From Aureimonas sp. OT7 (GTDB lineage Bacteria > Pseudomonadota > Alphaproteobacteria > Rhizobiales > Rhizobiaceae): a DNA stretch of 64,000 nt. A model generated the notes under the pieces. That model had not been told where the DNA came from. It was given only the letters and a program-made list of their open reading frames with translations, and made no database searches. The position numbers and the translations under genes are program-made. The stretch covers positions 1,689,501 to 1,753,500 of the forward strand of contig NZ_CP062167.1 of the NCBI RefSeq assembly GCF_014844055.1. Direction: 5' to 3'. Position 1 is the stretch's first letter, and the number at the start of each line of letters is the position of its first letter. Positions 45,897 to 53,016 of the stretch are shown piece by piece.

Positions 45897-45992
45897 ACTA
45901 TTCCCAAAAATTATGAATTGCTGAATTTTATATATTAGACAGAATGAGTCAAGAATGGTTCGATGCCTGTGTTCCGGGGAGGGTACAGTCAT
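45897..45992. promoter_or_regulatory. divergent lysR / catabolic operon promoter region
   Basis: A 96-base gap, much richer in A and T (45905-45938) than its surroundings, between two divergent starts. It contains a direct repeat TGAATT-GC-TGAATT at 45914-45927 and the stretch TTTTATATATTAGAC that could carry a -10 element. An LTTR would be expected to bind here, but I see no clean T-N11-A palindrome. Confidence 0.5.
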
Positions 45993-47009
45993 ATGCAACG
46001 AATCGTCCTGATAACGGCGCCATCTCTTGCGCCTGCCGGGCAGGCTATCCTGGCCGAGGCGGAATGCACCCTCCGCTACGTAACCGGCTTCTCCGACACC
46101 GAAGGGCTTCGGCATATTCTGAGGACCGAGCCGGTAGACGGGATCATATCGAGGACGATGCACCTGTCGGCGGATCTGATCGGGGCGTGCCGATCTCTCA
46201 AGGTCATTTCCAAGCACGGCACCGGAACCAGCAATATCGACATCGCCGCTGCGAGCCGGCAGGGCATCGGCGTCTTTTCGACGCCGGGGGCGAATGCCAG
46301 GGCGGTGGCCGAGTTTACCGTCGGCCTCATGCTGGCGGCAGCCCGCCGCATCGTCCGATTCGACCGCAGCGTCCGGATGGGAGAGTGGAGCCGGGCGGGC
46401 GACGGCGCCCAGCTTTCCGGCAAGACGCTGGGCCTTGTCGGCTATGGCCGGATTGCGCGGCAGGTGGGCACCATCGCTCACGCCATGGGGATGAGGGTCG
46501 TGGCCTTCGACCCGGCCCTGCCTGGCGTCAAGGATGCCGAAACCGTCTTCTGCGGCGATCTGCACGACCTTCTGGCGCGCAGCGATGTCGTAAGCCTGCA
46601 CTGCCCGGCTATCCGGGGTGCGCCGCCGCTGATCGACGGACCCTCACTGGCCGTCATGAGGCGGGGGGCGATCCTGGTGAATACCGCACGTGGCGAACTG
46701 GTCGACGAAGCCGCGCTCGTGGCCATGCTCGACAATGGGCACATCAGCGCCGCGGCTCTGGATACCTTTGCGCATGAGCCCCTGCAGGATGGTCCCTTGC
46801 GGCGCCACCCGAACGTCATCCTGACGCCGCATGTCGGCGGCTCGACACCCGAGGCCCTGGACGAGATGGCGGCCCAGGCGGCGCGTAACGTGGTCGCCTA
46901 CCTCGATGCCACGGCATCGGGGAATGCTCTGCCGGGGGAAATCGCACAGCTTTGCCTGAACCCGGATGTGCTGAAGACAGAACGGGGGCGATGCGACGCC
47001 GTCGCATGA
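45993..47009 (+). CDS. D-2-hydroxyacid dehydrogenase, phosphoglycerate-dehydrogenase-like (first copy)
   Basis: NAD-dependent dehydrogenase of 338 residues. The Rossmann loop is GLVGYGRIA (147-155). Catalytic residues are Arg233 (NTARGELVDEAAL), Glu262 (DTFAHEP) and His280 (LTPHVGGSTPEA). SKHGTGTSNIDI at 73-84 is the substrate-binding region of the family. Length matches the short form without an ACT domain. ATG 45993 has GGAGG upstream. It is the first gene under the LysR regulator; the substrate is unknown and is probably a hydroxy acid brought in by the adjacent importer or formed from it. Confidence 0.9.
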   Translation: MQRIVLITAPSLAPAGQAILAEAECTLRYVTGFSDTEGLRHILRTEPVDGIISRTMHLSADLIGACRSLKVISKHGTGTSNIDIAAASRQGIGVFSTPGANARAVAEFTVGLMLAAARRIVRFDRSVRMGEWSRAGDGAQLSGKTLGLVGYGRIARQVGTIAHAMGMRVVAFDPALPGVKDAETVFCGDLHDLLARSDVVSLHCPAIRGAPPLIDGPSLAVMRRGAILVNTARGELVDEAALVAMLDNGHISAAALDTFAHEPLQDGPLRRHPNVILTPHVGGSTPEALDEMAAQAARNVVAYLDATASGNALPGEIAQLCLNPDVLKTERGRCDAVA

Positions 47010-47069
47010 GAATGCTGCAGCGCGCCGGGGAGGGTGCGCCGAAAAAATGACGATCTGGGAGGACTGATC

Positions 47070-48071
47070 ATGAAACATCTGAAACTTTCCGCATCCGCGA
47101 TCGCCCTGGCCATCGGCCTTGTCGGGCATCAGGCATCGGCCCTGGCCGACGATATACGGATCGCGGCCGGGACGGGCATCCTGTTTGCCCCTTTCCACGT
47201 GATGAAGCAGGCAGGTCTGATCGAGAAGCATGCCGAAGCCGCCGGTATCACGGTTACGCCCCAGTACCTGAATTTCCCGTCAGGGTCCGCCGTGACCGAT
47301 GCCCTCATCTCCGGGAATGTGGACGTGATCGGCGTGGGTCTGTCCAACGCCCTGCTGCTCTGGTCCAGGACGCGCGGGGACATCAAGGCGGTGGCAGCCG
47401 TCAGCGGTACGGAAAGCATTCTGGTGACCAAGGATCCGGCCGTCCAGACCCTCGCCGACTTCAAGCCCGATAACCGCATATCCGTGACGTCGCTTCGCGT
47501 GTCCAACCAGGCGATCTATCTTCAGATGGCCCTCGACAAGGAGTTCGGCGATCCCAACCGCTTCGATCCGATGATGGTTCAACTTGGATTCACCGACGCC
47601 GTGCAGGCGATGGTGACGCCGAATGGCGCCATCGACACGATGTTCGCCGGCCCTCCCTATTACCAGCAACTGCTGGAGATGGAAGGAATGCACCCCGTGC
47701 TCAGTACGCTCGACGTGGCAGGCCCGACGACGAACCTCCTGGCCGTATCGCGGACCGCATGGCACGACGATCATGCCGAGGACGTCGCGGTCTTCCTTGG
47801 CGCGCTCGAGGAAGCCCAGCAGATCATCAACGACGATCCGGAGCGGGCCGCCGAACTCTATCTCTCATCGACGGGCGAGCGGTTCGAGAAAGACGAGTTC
47901 GCCGCGATGCTTGCGGATGACGGTAACGTTTTCCAGTCGCTGCCGATGGGAACGTTCCAGACGGCGGAGTTCATGGCCAGGATCGGCCTGATCCGAGACG
48001 CGCCGCAGGACTGGAAGGATTACTTCTTCGACAATCTGAAGGGGCGGCCGGAAGCCGCCAACGCCGACTGA
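47070..48071 (+). CDS. ABC transporter substrate-binding protein, NMT1/SsuA-like (hydroxyacid cluster)
   Basis: Periplasmic binding protein, 333 residues, Sec signal peptide at 1-27 (ending SALA). Mature sequence has DDIRIAAGTGILFAPFHVMKQAGLIE, then SGNVDVIGVGLSNALLLWSR, the usual ligand-cleft elements of the NitT/TauT class. GGGAGG precedes the ATG at 47070. The 60 bases after the dehydrogenase hold no gene. The family includes binders of sulfonates, nitrate, phthalate-like and other aromatic acids. With the next two genes it forms a full importer. Confidence 0.88.
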   Translation: MKHLKLSASAIALAIGLVGHQASALADDIRIAAGTGILFAPFHVMKQAGLIEKHAEAAGITVTPQYLNFPSGSAVTDALISGNVDVIGVGLSNALLLWSRTRGDIKAVAAVSGTESILVTKDPAVQTLADFKPDNRISVTSLRVSNQAIYLQMALDKEFGDPNRFDPMMVQLGFTDAVQAMVTPNGAIDTMFAGPPYYQQLLEMEGMHPVLSTLDVAGPTTNLLAVSRTAWHDDHAEDVAVFLGALEEAQQIINDDPERAAELYLSSTGERFEKDEFAAMLADDGNVFQSLPMGTFQTAEFMARIGLIRDAPQDWKDYFFDNLKGRPEAANAD

Positions 48072-48103
48072 CGGCGAGGGGAGCCCGGAACGAGGAGGAA
48101 CCC

Positions 48104-48931
48104 ATGAACATGATCACCAAGCCGGCACAGCTACACAGCGCCGTCATCCCGGACGAACCCGTCCTCCGCATCGATGGAGTGACCTTGCAGTACGTTGCCG
48201 GCGGGCATTCCGTCATGGCCACCTACAAGGTCAGCGCCGATGTCTGCAAGGGCGATCGCTTCGTGCTGCTCGGCCCGTCCGGCTGCGGCAAGTCCACGCT
48301 CCTGAAGGCGATAGGGGGCTTCCACCGGCCAGCCGACGGGCAGATAACGCTGAACGGCAGGGTGGTCACCGAACCGGGTCCGGACAGGATGATGGTGTTT
48401 CAGGAGTTCGACCAGCTCCTGCCGTGGAAGACCGTGCTGCAGAACGTCATGTTTCCGCTTCTGGCGACCGGCCGGTGCAAGGACTGGAAGGAGGCGTCCG
48501 ACCGGGCCAGCCGCTACCTGGACAAGGTGAACCTCAGCGGCTTTGCGGACAAGTATCCGCACATGCTGTCCGGCGGGATGAAGCAGCGGGTGGCCATTGC
48601 GCGCGGGATGGCGATGGAGCCGGAAATCCTCCTGATGGACGAGCCCTTCGCCGCGCTGGATGCGCTGACGAGAGCCAAGATGCAGGACGAGCTGCTCGAG
48701 CTCTGGGATGACACCCAGTTCACCGTGCTGTTCGTGACGCACTCCATTGCCGAGGCCATCAAGATCGGCAATCGCATCCTTCTCCTGTCCCCGCATCCCG
48801 GTCAGGTCAAGGCCGAGCTGAACGGGCTGGATCGGACCGATCAGTCTCCGGAAAAGGCCGCGAAACTGGAAGCCGAAATCCATGATCTGCTGTTTGCGCA
48901 GCCCGTCGAAGCAACCGGAGCCGCACGATGA
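48104..48931 (+). CDS. ABC transporter ATP-binding protein, SsuB/TauB class
   Basis: ATPase of 275 residues, all motifs intact: Walker A GPSGCGKS (57-64), Q-loop Gln100, signature LSGGMKQR (155-162), Walker B LLMDEPFAALD (177-187) and H-loop His213. GGAGG lies before the ATG. Its stop overlaps the permease start (ATGA at 48928-48931). Confidence 0.92.
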   Translation: MNMITKPAQLHSAVIPDEPVLRIDGVTLQYVAGGHSVMATYKVSADVCKGDRFVLLGPSGCGKSTLLKAIGGFHRPADGQITLNGRVVTEPGPDRMMVFQEFDQLLPWKTVLQNVMFPLLATGRCKDWKEASDRASRYLDKVNLSGFADKYPHMLSGGMKQRVAIARGMAMEPEILLMDEPFAALDALTRAKMQDELLELWDDTQFTVLFVTHSIAEAIKIGNRILLLSPHPGQVKAELNGLDRTDQSPEKAAKLEAEIHDLLFAQPVEATGAAR

Positions 48932-49821
48932 GCGATCTTTCCGTCCGTCCGGGCTTTACCGGTAATGCCGTGCGCCCCGAAATCCGCCGCGAGCCGCGGC
49001 CCGCAACCGAATTCGGGCTGGTCGAGCGCCAGCTCACGCCGTGGGAAAGGGCCTGGGGTTCGTCCGCCGTCCGCAAGGCGCTCATTCTCGTGGCGCTGGC
49101 CCTGATCTGGCAGGCCTACGGCCTCTATGTGGGCAACGATCTTCTGTTTCCCACCTTCGGCCAGACCGTCGACGCCGTCATTGCCGGCTTTGCAACCGGG
49201 GAACTGCCATTGCGCATCTGGGGTTCGCTGAAAGTGCTTCTGGTCGGATACGGCATCGGCATCGCGCTTGCCGGGCTGTTGACCGTGTTGGCGATCGGAA
49301 CGCGGATCGGCGAGGATCTGATGGTTCTGCTGTCGTCCATGTTCAGCCCCCTGCCGGCAATCGCATTGTTGCCGCTGGCCCTGATCTGGTTCGGGCTCGG
49401 TAACGCCAGCCTCGTTTTCGTCCTGGTCCATTCCGTCCTGTGGGCGGTCGCGCTGAACACGTTTTCCGGCTTCCGCTCGACCTCGACCACGCTGCGGATG
49501 GTCGGCCGAAACTACGGGCTGAAGGGATGGGGCTTCGTCTCGCAAATCCTTGTGCCGGCCGCTTTGCCGTCCATCGTCACCGGCCTCAAGATCGGGTGGG
49601 CTTTCGCATGGCGCACCCTGATCGCAGCCGAGATGGTGTTCGGCGTCTCGTCCGGTTCGGGCGGGCTTGGATGGTTCATCTTCCAGTCCAAGAACATGCT
49701 CGACATTCCAGCCGTCTTCGCAGGCCTGCTCGCGGTGATCGTCATCGGCCTGTTCGTCGAAGGCGTCCTGTTCAAGGCGCTCGAGGACAGAACCATACGC
49801 CGCTGGGCCATGGCGTCCTGA
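48928..49821 (+). CDS. ABC transporter permease, SsuC/TauC class
   Basis: Inner-membrane permease of 297 residues. About six transmembrane helices follow a 45-residue soluble N-terminus. The EAA-like loop reads RMVGRNYGLKGWGFVSQILVPAALPSI. It is translationally coupled to the ATPase gene. Forty-four bases separate it from the next gene of the cluster, so transcription probably continues. Confidence 0.9.
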   Translation: MSDLSVRPGFTGNAVRPEIRREPRPATEFGLVERQLTPWERAWGSSAVRKALILVALALIWQAYGLYVGNDLLFPTFGQTVDAVIAGFATGELPLRIWGSLKVLLVGYGIGIALAGLLTVLAIGTRIGEDLMVLLSSMFSPLPAIALLPLALIWFGLGNASLVFVLVHSVLWAVALNTFSGFRSTSTTLRMVGRNYGLKGWGFVSQILVPAALPSIVTGLKIGWAFAWRTLIAAEMVFGVSSGSGGLGWFIFQSKNMLDIPAVFAGLLAVIVIGLFVEGVLFKALEDRTIRRWAMAS

Positions 49822-49865
49822 CCGCCCATCGGCATCCATAGCTAATCCAAGAGGAACGAGTTCCA

Positions 49866-50747
49866 ATGAACGTCGCCACCAAACCCACCGCCGCCCGGGC
49901 CGCCCCGGACGTGGTCGAAACCGTCGCCGCCTATTTCCGCTCCGCGCACTGGAACGAGGTGATGGAGGCGCTGCAGATCGACAGCGAGCCGGTCTACCAT
50001 CTGCACGCCTATATCGAGACCCAGATCCACCCGATGAGCCTGGAAGAGATCGTCAAGGGCTACTTCGCCCGGATCGGGCGCCCCGTCCACCGCAAGATCG
50101 AGATATTCACGTCCGGGCAAGTGGCGGATTCCGGCTCGATCCACGGCATCGAGCCGCAGGGGCTGCCGCATTTCGACCTTCTCTGGAAGTATTCGCCCGA
50201 TGCCCTGATCAAGCCGGCCGCGCGCGCCGACAACGTGGAATGGTGGGGCGCGTCCTACATGAAGGAATTCTATGCGCGGTACCCATTCGTCACCGAGATG
50301 ACGCCGGACGCGCAGAAACAGGTGGACGCCTATTTCGCCGGCCCGGCCTGGGCCCGCTACTGCGATCTCAACGAGCATCGCGACGTGGTCCACATCCATG
50401 CCAATGTCGAAACCAGCCTCCACCCGGACCTGATCCTGAAACCGGCCCTGGCTGCAATGAAGAAGCGCGGATGGGATATCCACGAGGTGGTTCCCGTGGC
50501 CTTCCAGATGCGCGGCCAGATGCATGGGAAGCTGGTCTTCATCGCCGACAAGCCGGAAAAGATCTTCGATATCGCGTGGTGCTTCAACCCGACGGTCGCC
50601 TTGATCCCGTCCACTCGATACTGGCTGACGACGGAGGATCCGACCTACGACGCACGCACCATGGCGGAACTGCCGCTGCTGCTGAAGCGCGATCCCTATC
50701 GCCTGCTGTCGCTGGCCGAGGTCGAAGCCGTGGTGGAGGCGATCTGA
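49866..50747 (+). CDS. unknown protein with two-fold HxHAxxETxxHP repeat
   Basis: I do not recognise this 293-residue soluble protein. It has no signal peptide or membrane segment. Two halves align without gaps at an offset of 131 residues: HLHAYIETQIHP (45-56) with HIHANVETSLHP (176-187), His75 with His206, and FDLLWKYSP (103-111) with FDIAWCFNP (234-242). About 15 of 67 positions are identical. A YF-x-x-x-x-W segment precedes each copy (23-29 and 156-162). The repeated His and Glu suggest two metal or substrate sites in a pseudo-dimer. It overlaps the PPC gene (TGATG). Distant kinship to small non-haem dioxygenases such as DOPA 4,5-dioxygenase is possible but unproven. Its place in a catabolic operon suggests an enzyme. 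Confidence 0.8.
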   Translation: MNVATKPTAARAAPDVVETVAAYFRSAHWNEVMEALQIDSEPVYHLHAYIETQIHPMSLEEIVKGYFARIGRPVHRKIEIFTSGQVADSGSIHGIEPQGLPHFDLLWKYSPDALIKPAARADNVEWWGASYMKEFYARYPFVTEMTPDAQKQVDAYFAGPAWARYCDLNEHRDVVHIHANVETSLHPDLILKPALAAMKKRGWDIHEVVPVAFQMRGQMHGKLVFIADKPEKIFDIAWCFNPTVALIPSTRYWLTTEDPTYDARTMAELPLLLKRDPYRLLSLAEVEAVVEAI

Positions 50748-51247
50748 TGCTCGACCAGGCGACACGATACTTCGACAGCGCGGCGGGAACGGCGGGCAGG
50801 GTCGTCGCGGCGCGCATCCATCCGGATCGCGACCTTCTCGAAAGCGTGGAGGAGGTCTGCCGCGCCCACGACATCTCGTGCGGCGTCATCACCACCACCA
50901 TCGGCAGCTTCCGCCGCCTGGCCATGCACTACGTGGACAGGGTCGAGCCGACGAAGGAGGAAGGGTACACGCGCCAATTGGTCATGGAAGGGCCCTTCAG
51001 CCTGATCGCGGGACAAGGCATCGTCGCGCCGAGCCTGCAGCCGGGGCGCCTCGATATCCACTATCACTGCGTGGCCAGCGGCAAGGACAACCGCTTCTAC
51101 GGCGGCCATGTCGAGCCCGGCACCATCACCCTGACGACACTGGACCTGGTGATCCAGGAAATTCACGGCATCGACATCGTCCGGGGGCGGGACCCGCAGA
51201 CAGGCGTGATCGTGACGACGATCAAAGAGAAGGAAAGCGCGCGATGA
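50747..51247 (+). CDS. PPC/DUF296 domain protein
   Basis: A 166-residue protein with one PPC (plants and prokaryotes conserved) domain. Conserved features are CGVITTTIGSFRRLAMHYVD (45-64), HYH (His105, His107), and GGHVEPG (119-125, His121), the His-rich site that binds zinc in bacterial homologues. The ATG overlaps the previous stop as TGATG and its own stop overlaps the next gene as ATGA. Plant members have DNA-binding AT-hooks; this one has none, so an enzymatic or ligand-binding role is more likely. No known reaction for the family. Confidence 0.85.
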   Translation: MLDQATRYFDSAAGTAGRVVAARIHPDRDLLESVEEVCRAHDISCGVITTTIGSFRRLAMHYVDRVEPTKEEGYTRQLVMEGPFSLIAGQGIVAPSLQPGRLDIHYHCVASGKDNRFYGGHVEPGTITLTTLDLVIQEIHGIDIVRGRDPQTGVIVTTIKEKESAR

Positions 51248-52221
51248 AAGTCTTCATAACGCAGCCGCTGGAAGAGGAGGCCGTCGATCTCCTGCGCGGC
51301 GCCGGTATCGAGGTGGCATGCTCGAACGTGAACCGTCCTTTGACGCGTGGCGAGTTCCTGGACGGAATACGCGATGCCGACGGCGCGATCTTCGTATGGC
51401 ACACCGAGCATCTCGACGCGGAGGCCATGACGATGGCCCCGAAGCTGAGGATCGCTGCACGGCGCGGCGTCGGCTACGAGAATTTCGACCTGGAAGAAGC
51501 GAAACGCCGCGGCATTCACGTGACGGTCACGCCGGTTCATACGCATACGATCGCCGATCTGACCTTCGGCTTGATGATCAACGCCGCGCGCAAGCTGCAT
51601 CTTGCCGACCACTATGTCCGTAGCGGGCAGTGGACCGAGGCCGGCACCGCCGTGGCCCGCCGGTTCATGGGATACGACGTGTCCCACAAGACGCTCGGCA
51701 TCATCGGCTTCGGCAAGATCGGCAAGAACATGGCGCGACGCGGGCGCGGCTTCGAGATGGAGGTGCTGTACAACGACCCCGTCCGGCAGCCCGAGGCCGA
51801 GGCCGAGTTGAACGCCACCTGGGTTCCGCTCGACGAGCTGTACGCCCGGTCGGACTTCATTTCCGTCAATTGCGCGTTGACGGAGTCGTCCCGTCGGATG
51901 ATCGGGCGGGAGGCGATCGACAAGATGAAGGATACGGCCGTGATCGTCGTTTCGGCGCGCGGCGGCATCGTGGACGAGGAGGCGCTTTACGAAGCCCTGA
52001 CGACGGGGCGCCTTGGTGCCGCCGGCCTCGACGTCTTCGAGGAGGAGCCCGTCAGCAGGAATTCTCCGCTTCTGACGCTGGAGAATGTGGCCTTGTCGCC
52101 GCATCTCGGTACCAGCGTCCAGGAAACCCGGGTGAAGATGGCGGTCACCGCGGCCGAGGAGGTCATTCGCGTCCTGCGTGACGAGCAGCCGGCCTACCCG
52201 CTCTTCAGTCTCAGCGCATGA
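51244..52221 (+). CDS. D-2-hydroxyacid dehydrogenase (second copy)
   Basis: NAD-dependent dehydrogenase of 325 residues, divergent from the copy at 45993. Rossmann loop GIIGFGKIG (152-160). Catalytic residues Arg239 (SARGGIVDEEAL), Glu268 (DVFEEEP) and His287 (LSPHLGTSVQETR). RRGVGYENFDLEEAKRRGI at 73-91 is typical of the glyoxylate/hydroxypyruvate reductase and PGDH group. Start ATG 51244 overlaps the PPC stop (ATGA). Two such enzymes in one operon suggest two oxidation steps or two related substrates. Confidence 0.9.
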   Translation: MKVFITQPLEEEAVDLLRGAGIEVACSNVNRPLTRGEFLDGIRDADGAIFVWHTEHLDAEAMTMAPKLRIAARRGVGYENFDLEEAKRRGIHVTVTPVHTHTIADLTFGLMINAARKLHLADHYVRSGQWTEAGTAVARRFMGYDVSHKTLGIIGFGKIGKNMARRGRGFEMEVLYNDPVRQPEAEAELNATWVPLDELYARSDFISVNCALTESSRRMIGREAIDKMKDTAVIVVSARGGIVDEEALYEALTTGRLGAAGLDVFEEEPVSRNSPLLTLENVALSPHLGTSVQETRVKMAVTAAEEVIRVLRDEQPAYPLFSLSA

Positions 52222-52240
52222 TGGGTCGGAGGTCTTGACC

Positions 52241-52948
52241 ATGAACGAGATGACGCAAGCAACAGCGGCCGAATGGCCGACCGGATTCCGGGTCAACCCG
52301 CGTTGCCCGGGCCCCATGCCCAAAATCGTCGAGGCTTATCGGGCCGTACCCACCTGCCACGCGGGCGATGTCATGGGACGCCATACGGGATCGGTCGGCC
52401 TCAAGGCCTATCACGCGGACCTGTCTCTGGTGACCTGCGGGCCGGCGGTCACCGTGCGCATCCGCCCGGGCGACAATCTCATGATCCATCTGGCGATGAT
52501 GATGGCGAAGCCCGGCGACGTCATCGTGATCGACGGAGGCGGCGACGTGTCGACGGCGGTCATCGGCGGATTGATGCGGACAACCGCCGTGGCGCGGGAT
52601 ATCGCCGGTTTCGTCCTGGACGGAGCGTTGCGCGACGTGGCGGAGTGGGCGCAACCCGGCATTGCCGCTTACGCCCGGGGCCATACCCTTCGTGGGCCGT
52701 CCAAGGACGGGCCGGGCGAGGTGAACGTGCCGATCGCCTGCGGTGGGCTGGCCGTCAATCCGGGGGATCTGATCCTGGGCGATGCCGATGGCGTCATCTG
52801 CATTCCCGCCGCGGATGTCGAGCGTCTGCTTCCCTTGTGCCTGGCGCACGCCGAAAAAGAGAAGGGTATAGCGGCTCGCAACGCCACCGGACAACTCGAT
52901 CGTCAACGCTTCGACGCGTTGCTGCGTGCGAAAGGATGCCCCGTCTGA
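52241..52948 (+). CDS. RraA-like metal-dependent aldolase/decarboxylase
   Basis: A 235-residue member of the RraA / HMG-CHA aldolase family. It contains the full G-X20-R-D-X2-E motif: Gly110, Arg131, Asp132 and Glu135 in DGALRDVAE. Proteins with this motif have been shown to have HMG aldolase and oxaloacetate decarboxylase activity, whereas E. coli RraA, an RNase E inhibitor, lacks it. The order 2-hydroxyacid dehydrogenase then aldolase fits cleavage of a 4-hydroxy-2-oxo acid or decarboxylation of a 2-oxo acid to pyruvate. GGAGG lies 8 bases before the ATG at 52241. Last gene of the cluster. Confidence 0.85.
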   Translation: MNEMTQATAAEWPTGFRVNPRCPGPMPKIVEAYRAVPTCHAGDVMGRHTGSVGLKAYHADLSLVTCGPAVTVRIRPGDNLMIHLAMMMAKPGDVIVIDGGGDVSTAVIGGLMRTTAVARDIAGFVLDGALRDVAEWAQPGIAAYARGHTLRGPSKDGPGEVNVPIACGGLAVNPGDLILGDADGVICIPAADVERLLPLCLAHAEKEKGIAARNATGQLDRQRFDALLRAKGCPV

Positions 52949-52964
52949 TTGACGTAAACGTAAA
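52949..52964. promoter_or_regulatory. palindromic operator upstream of second acyl-CoA dehydrogenase
   Basis: TTGACGTAAACGTAAA agrees at 14 of 16 positions with TTTACGTTAACGTAAA and lies 52 bases before the start at 53017. It begins directly after the stop of the RraA-like gene. It is the partner of the site at 39280-39295 and suggests common control of both beta-oxidation sets. Confidence 0.6.
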
Positions 52965-53016
52965 CCCGCGCTAGCTGAATGCCTCTGCATCGAACTGCCG
53001 GGGAGGGGCATTCAGC

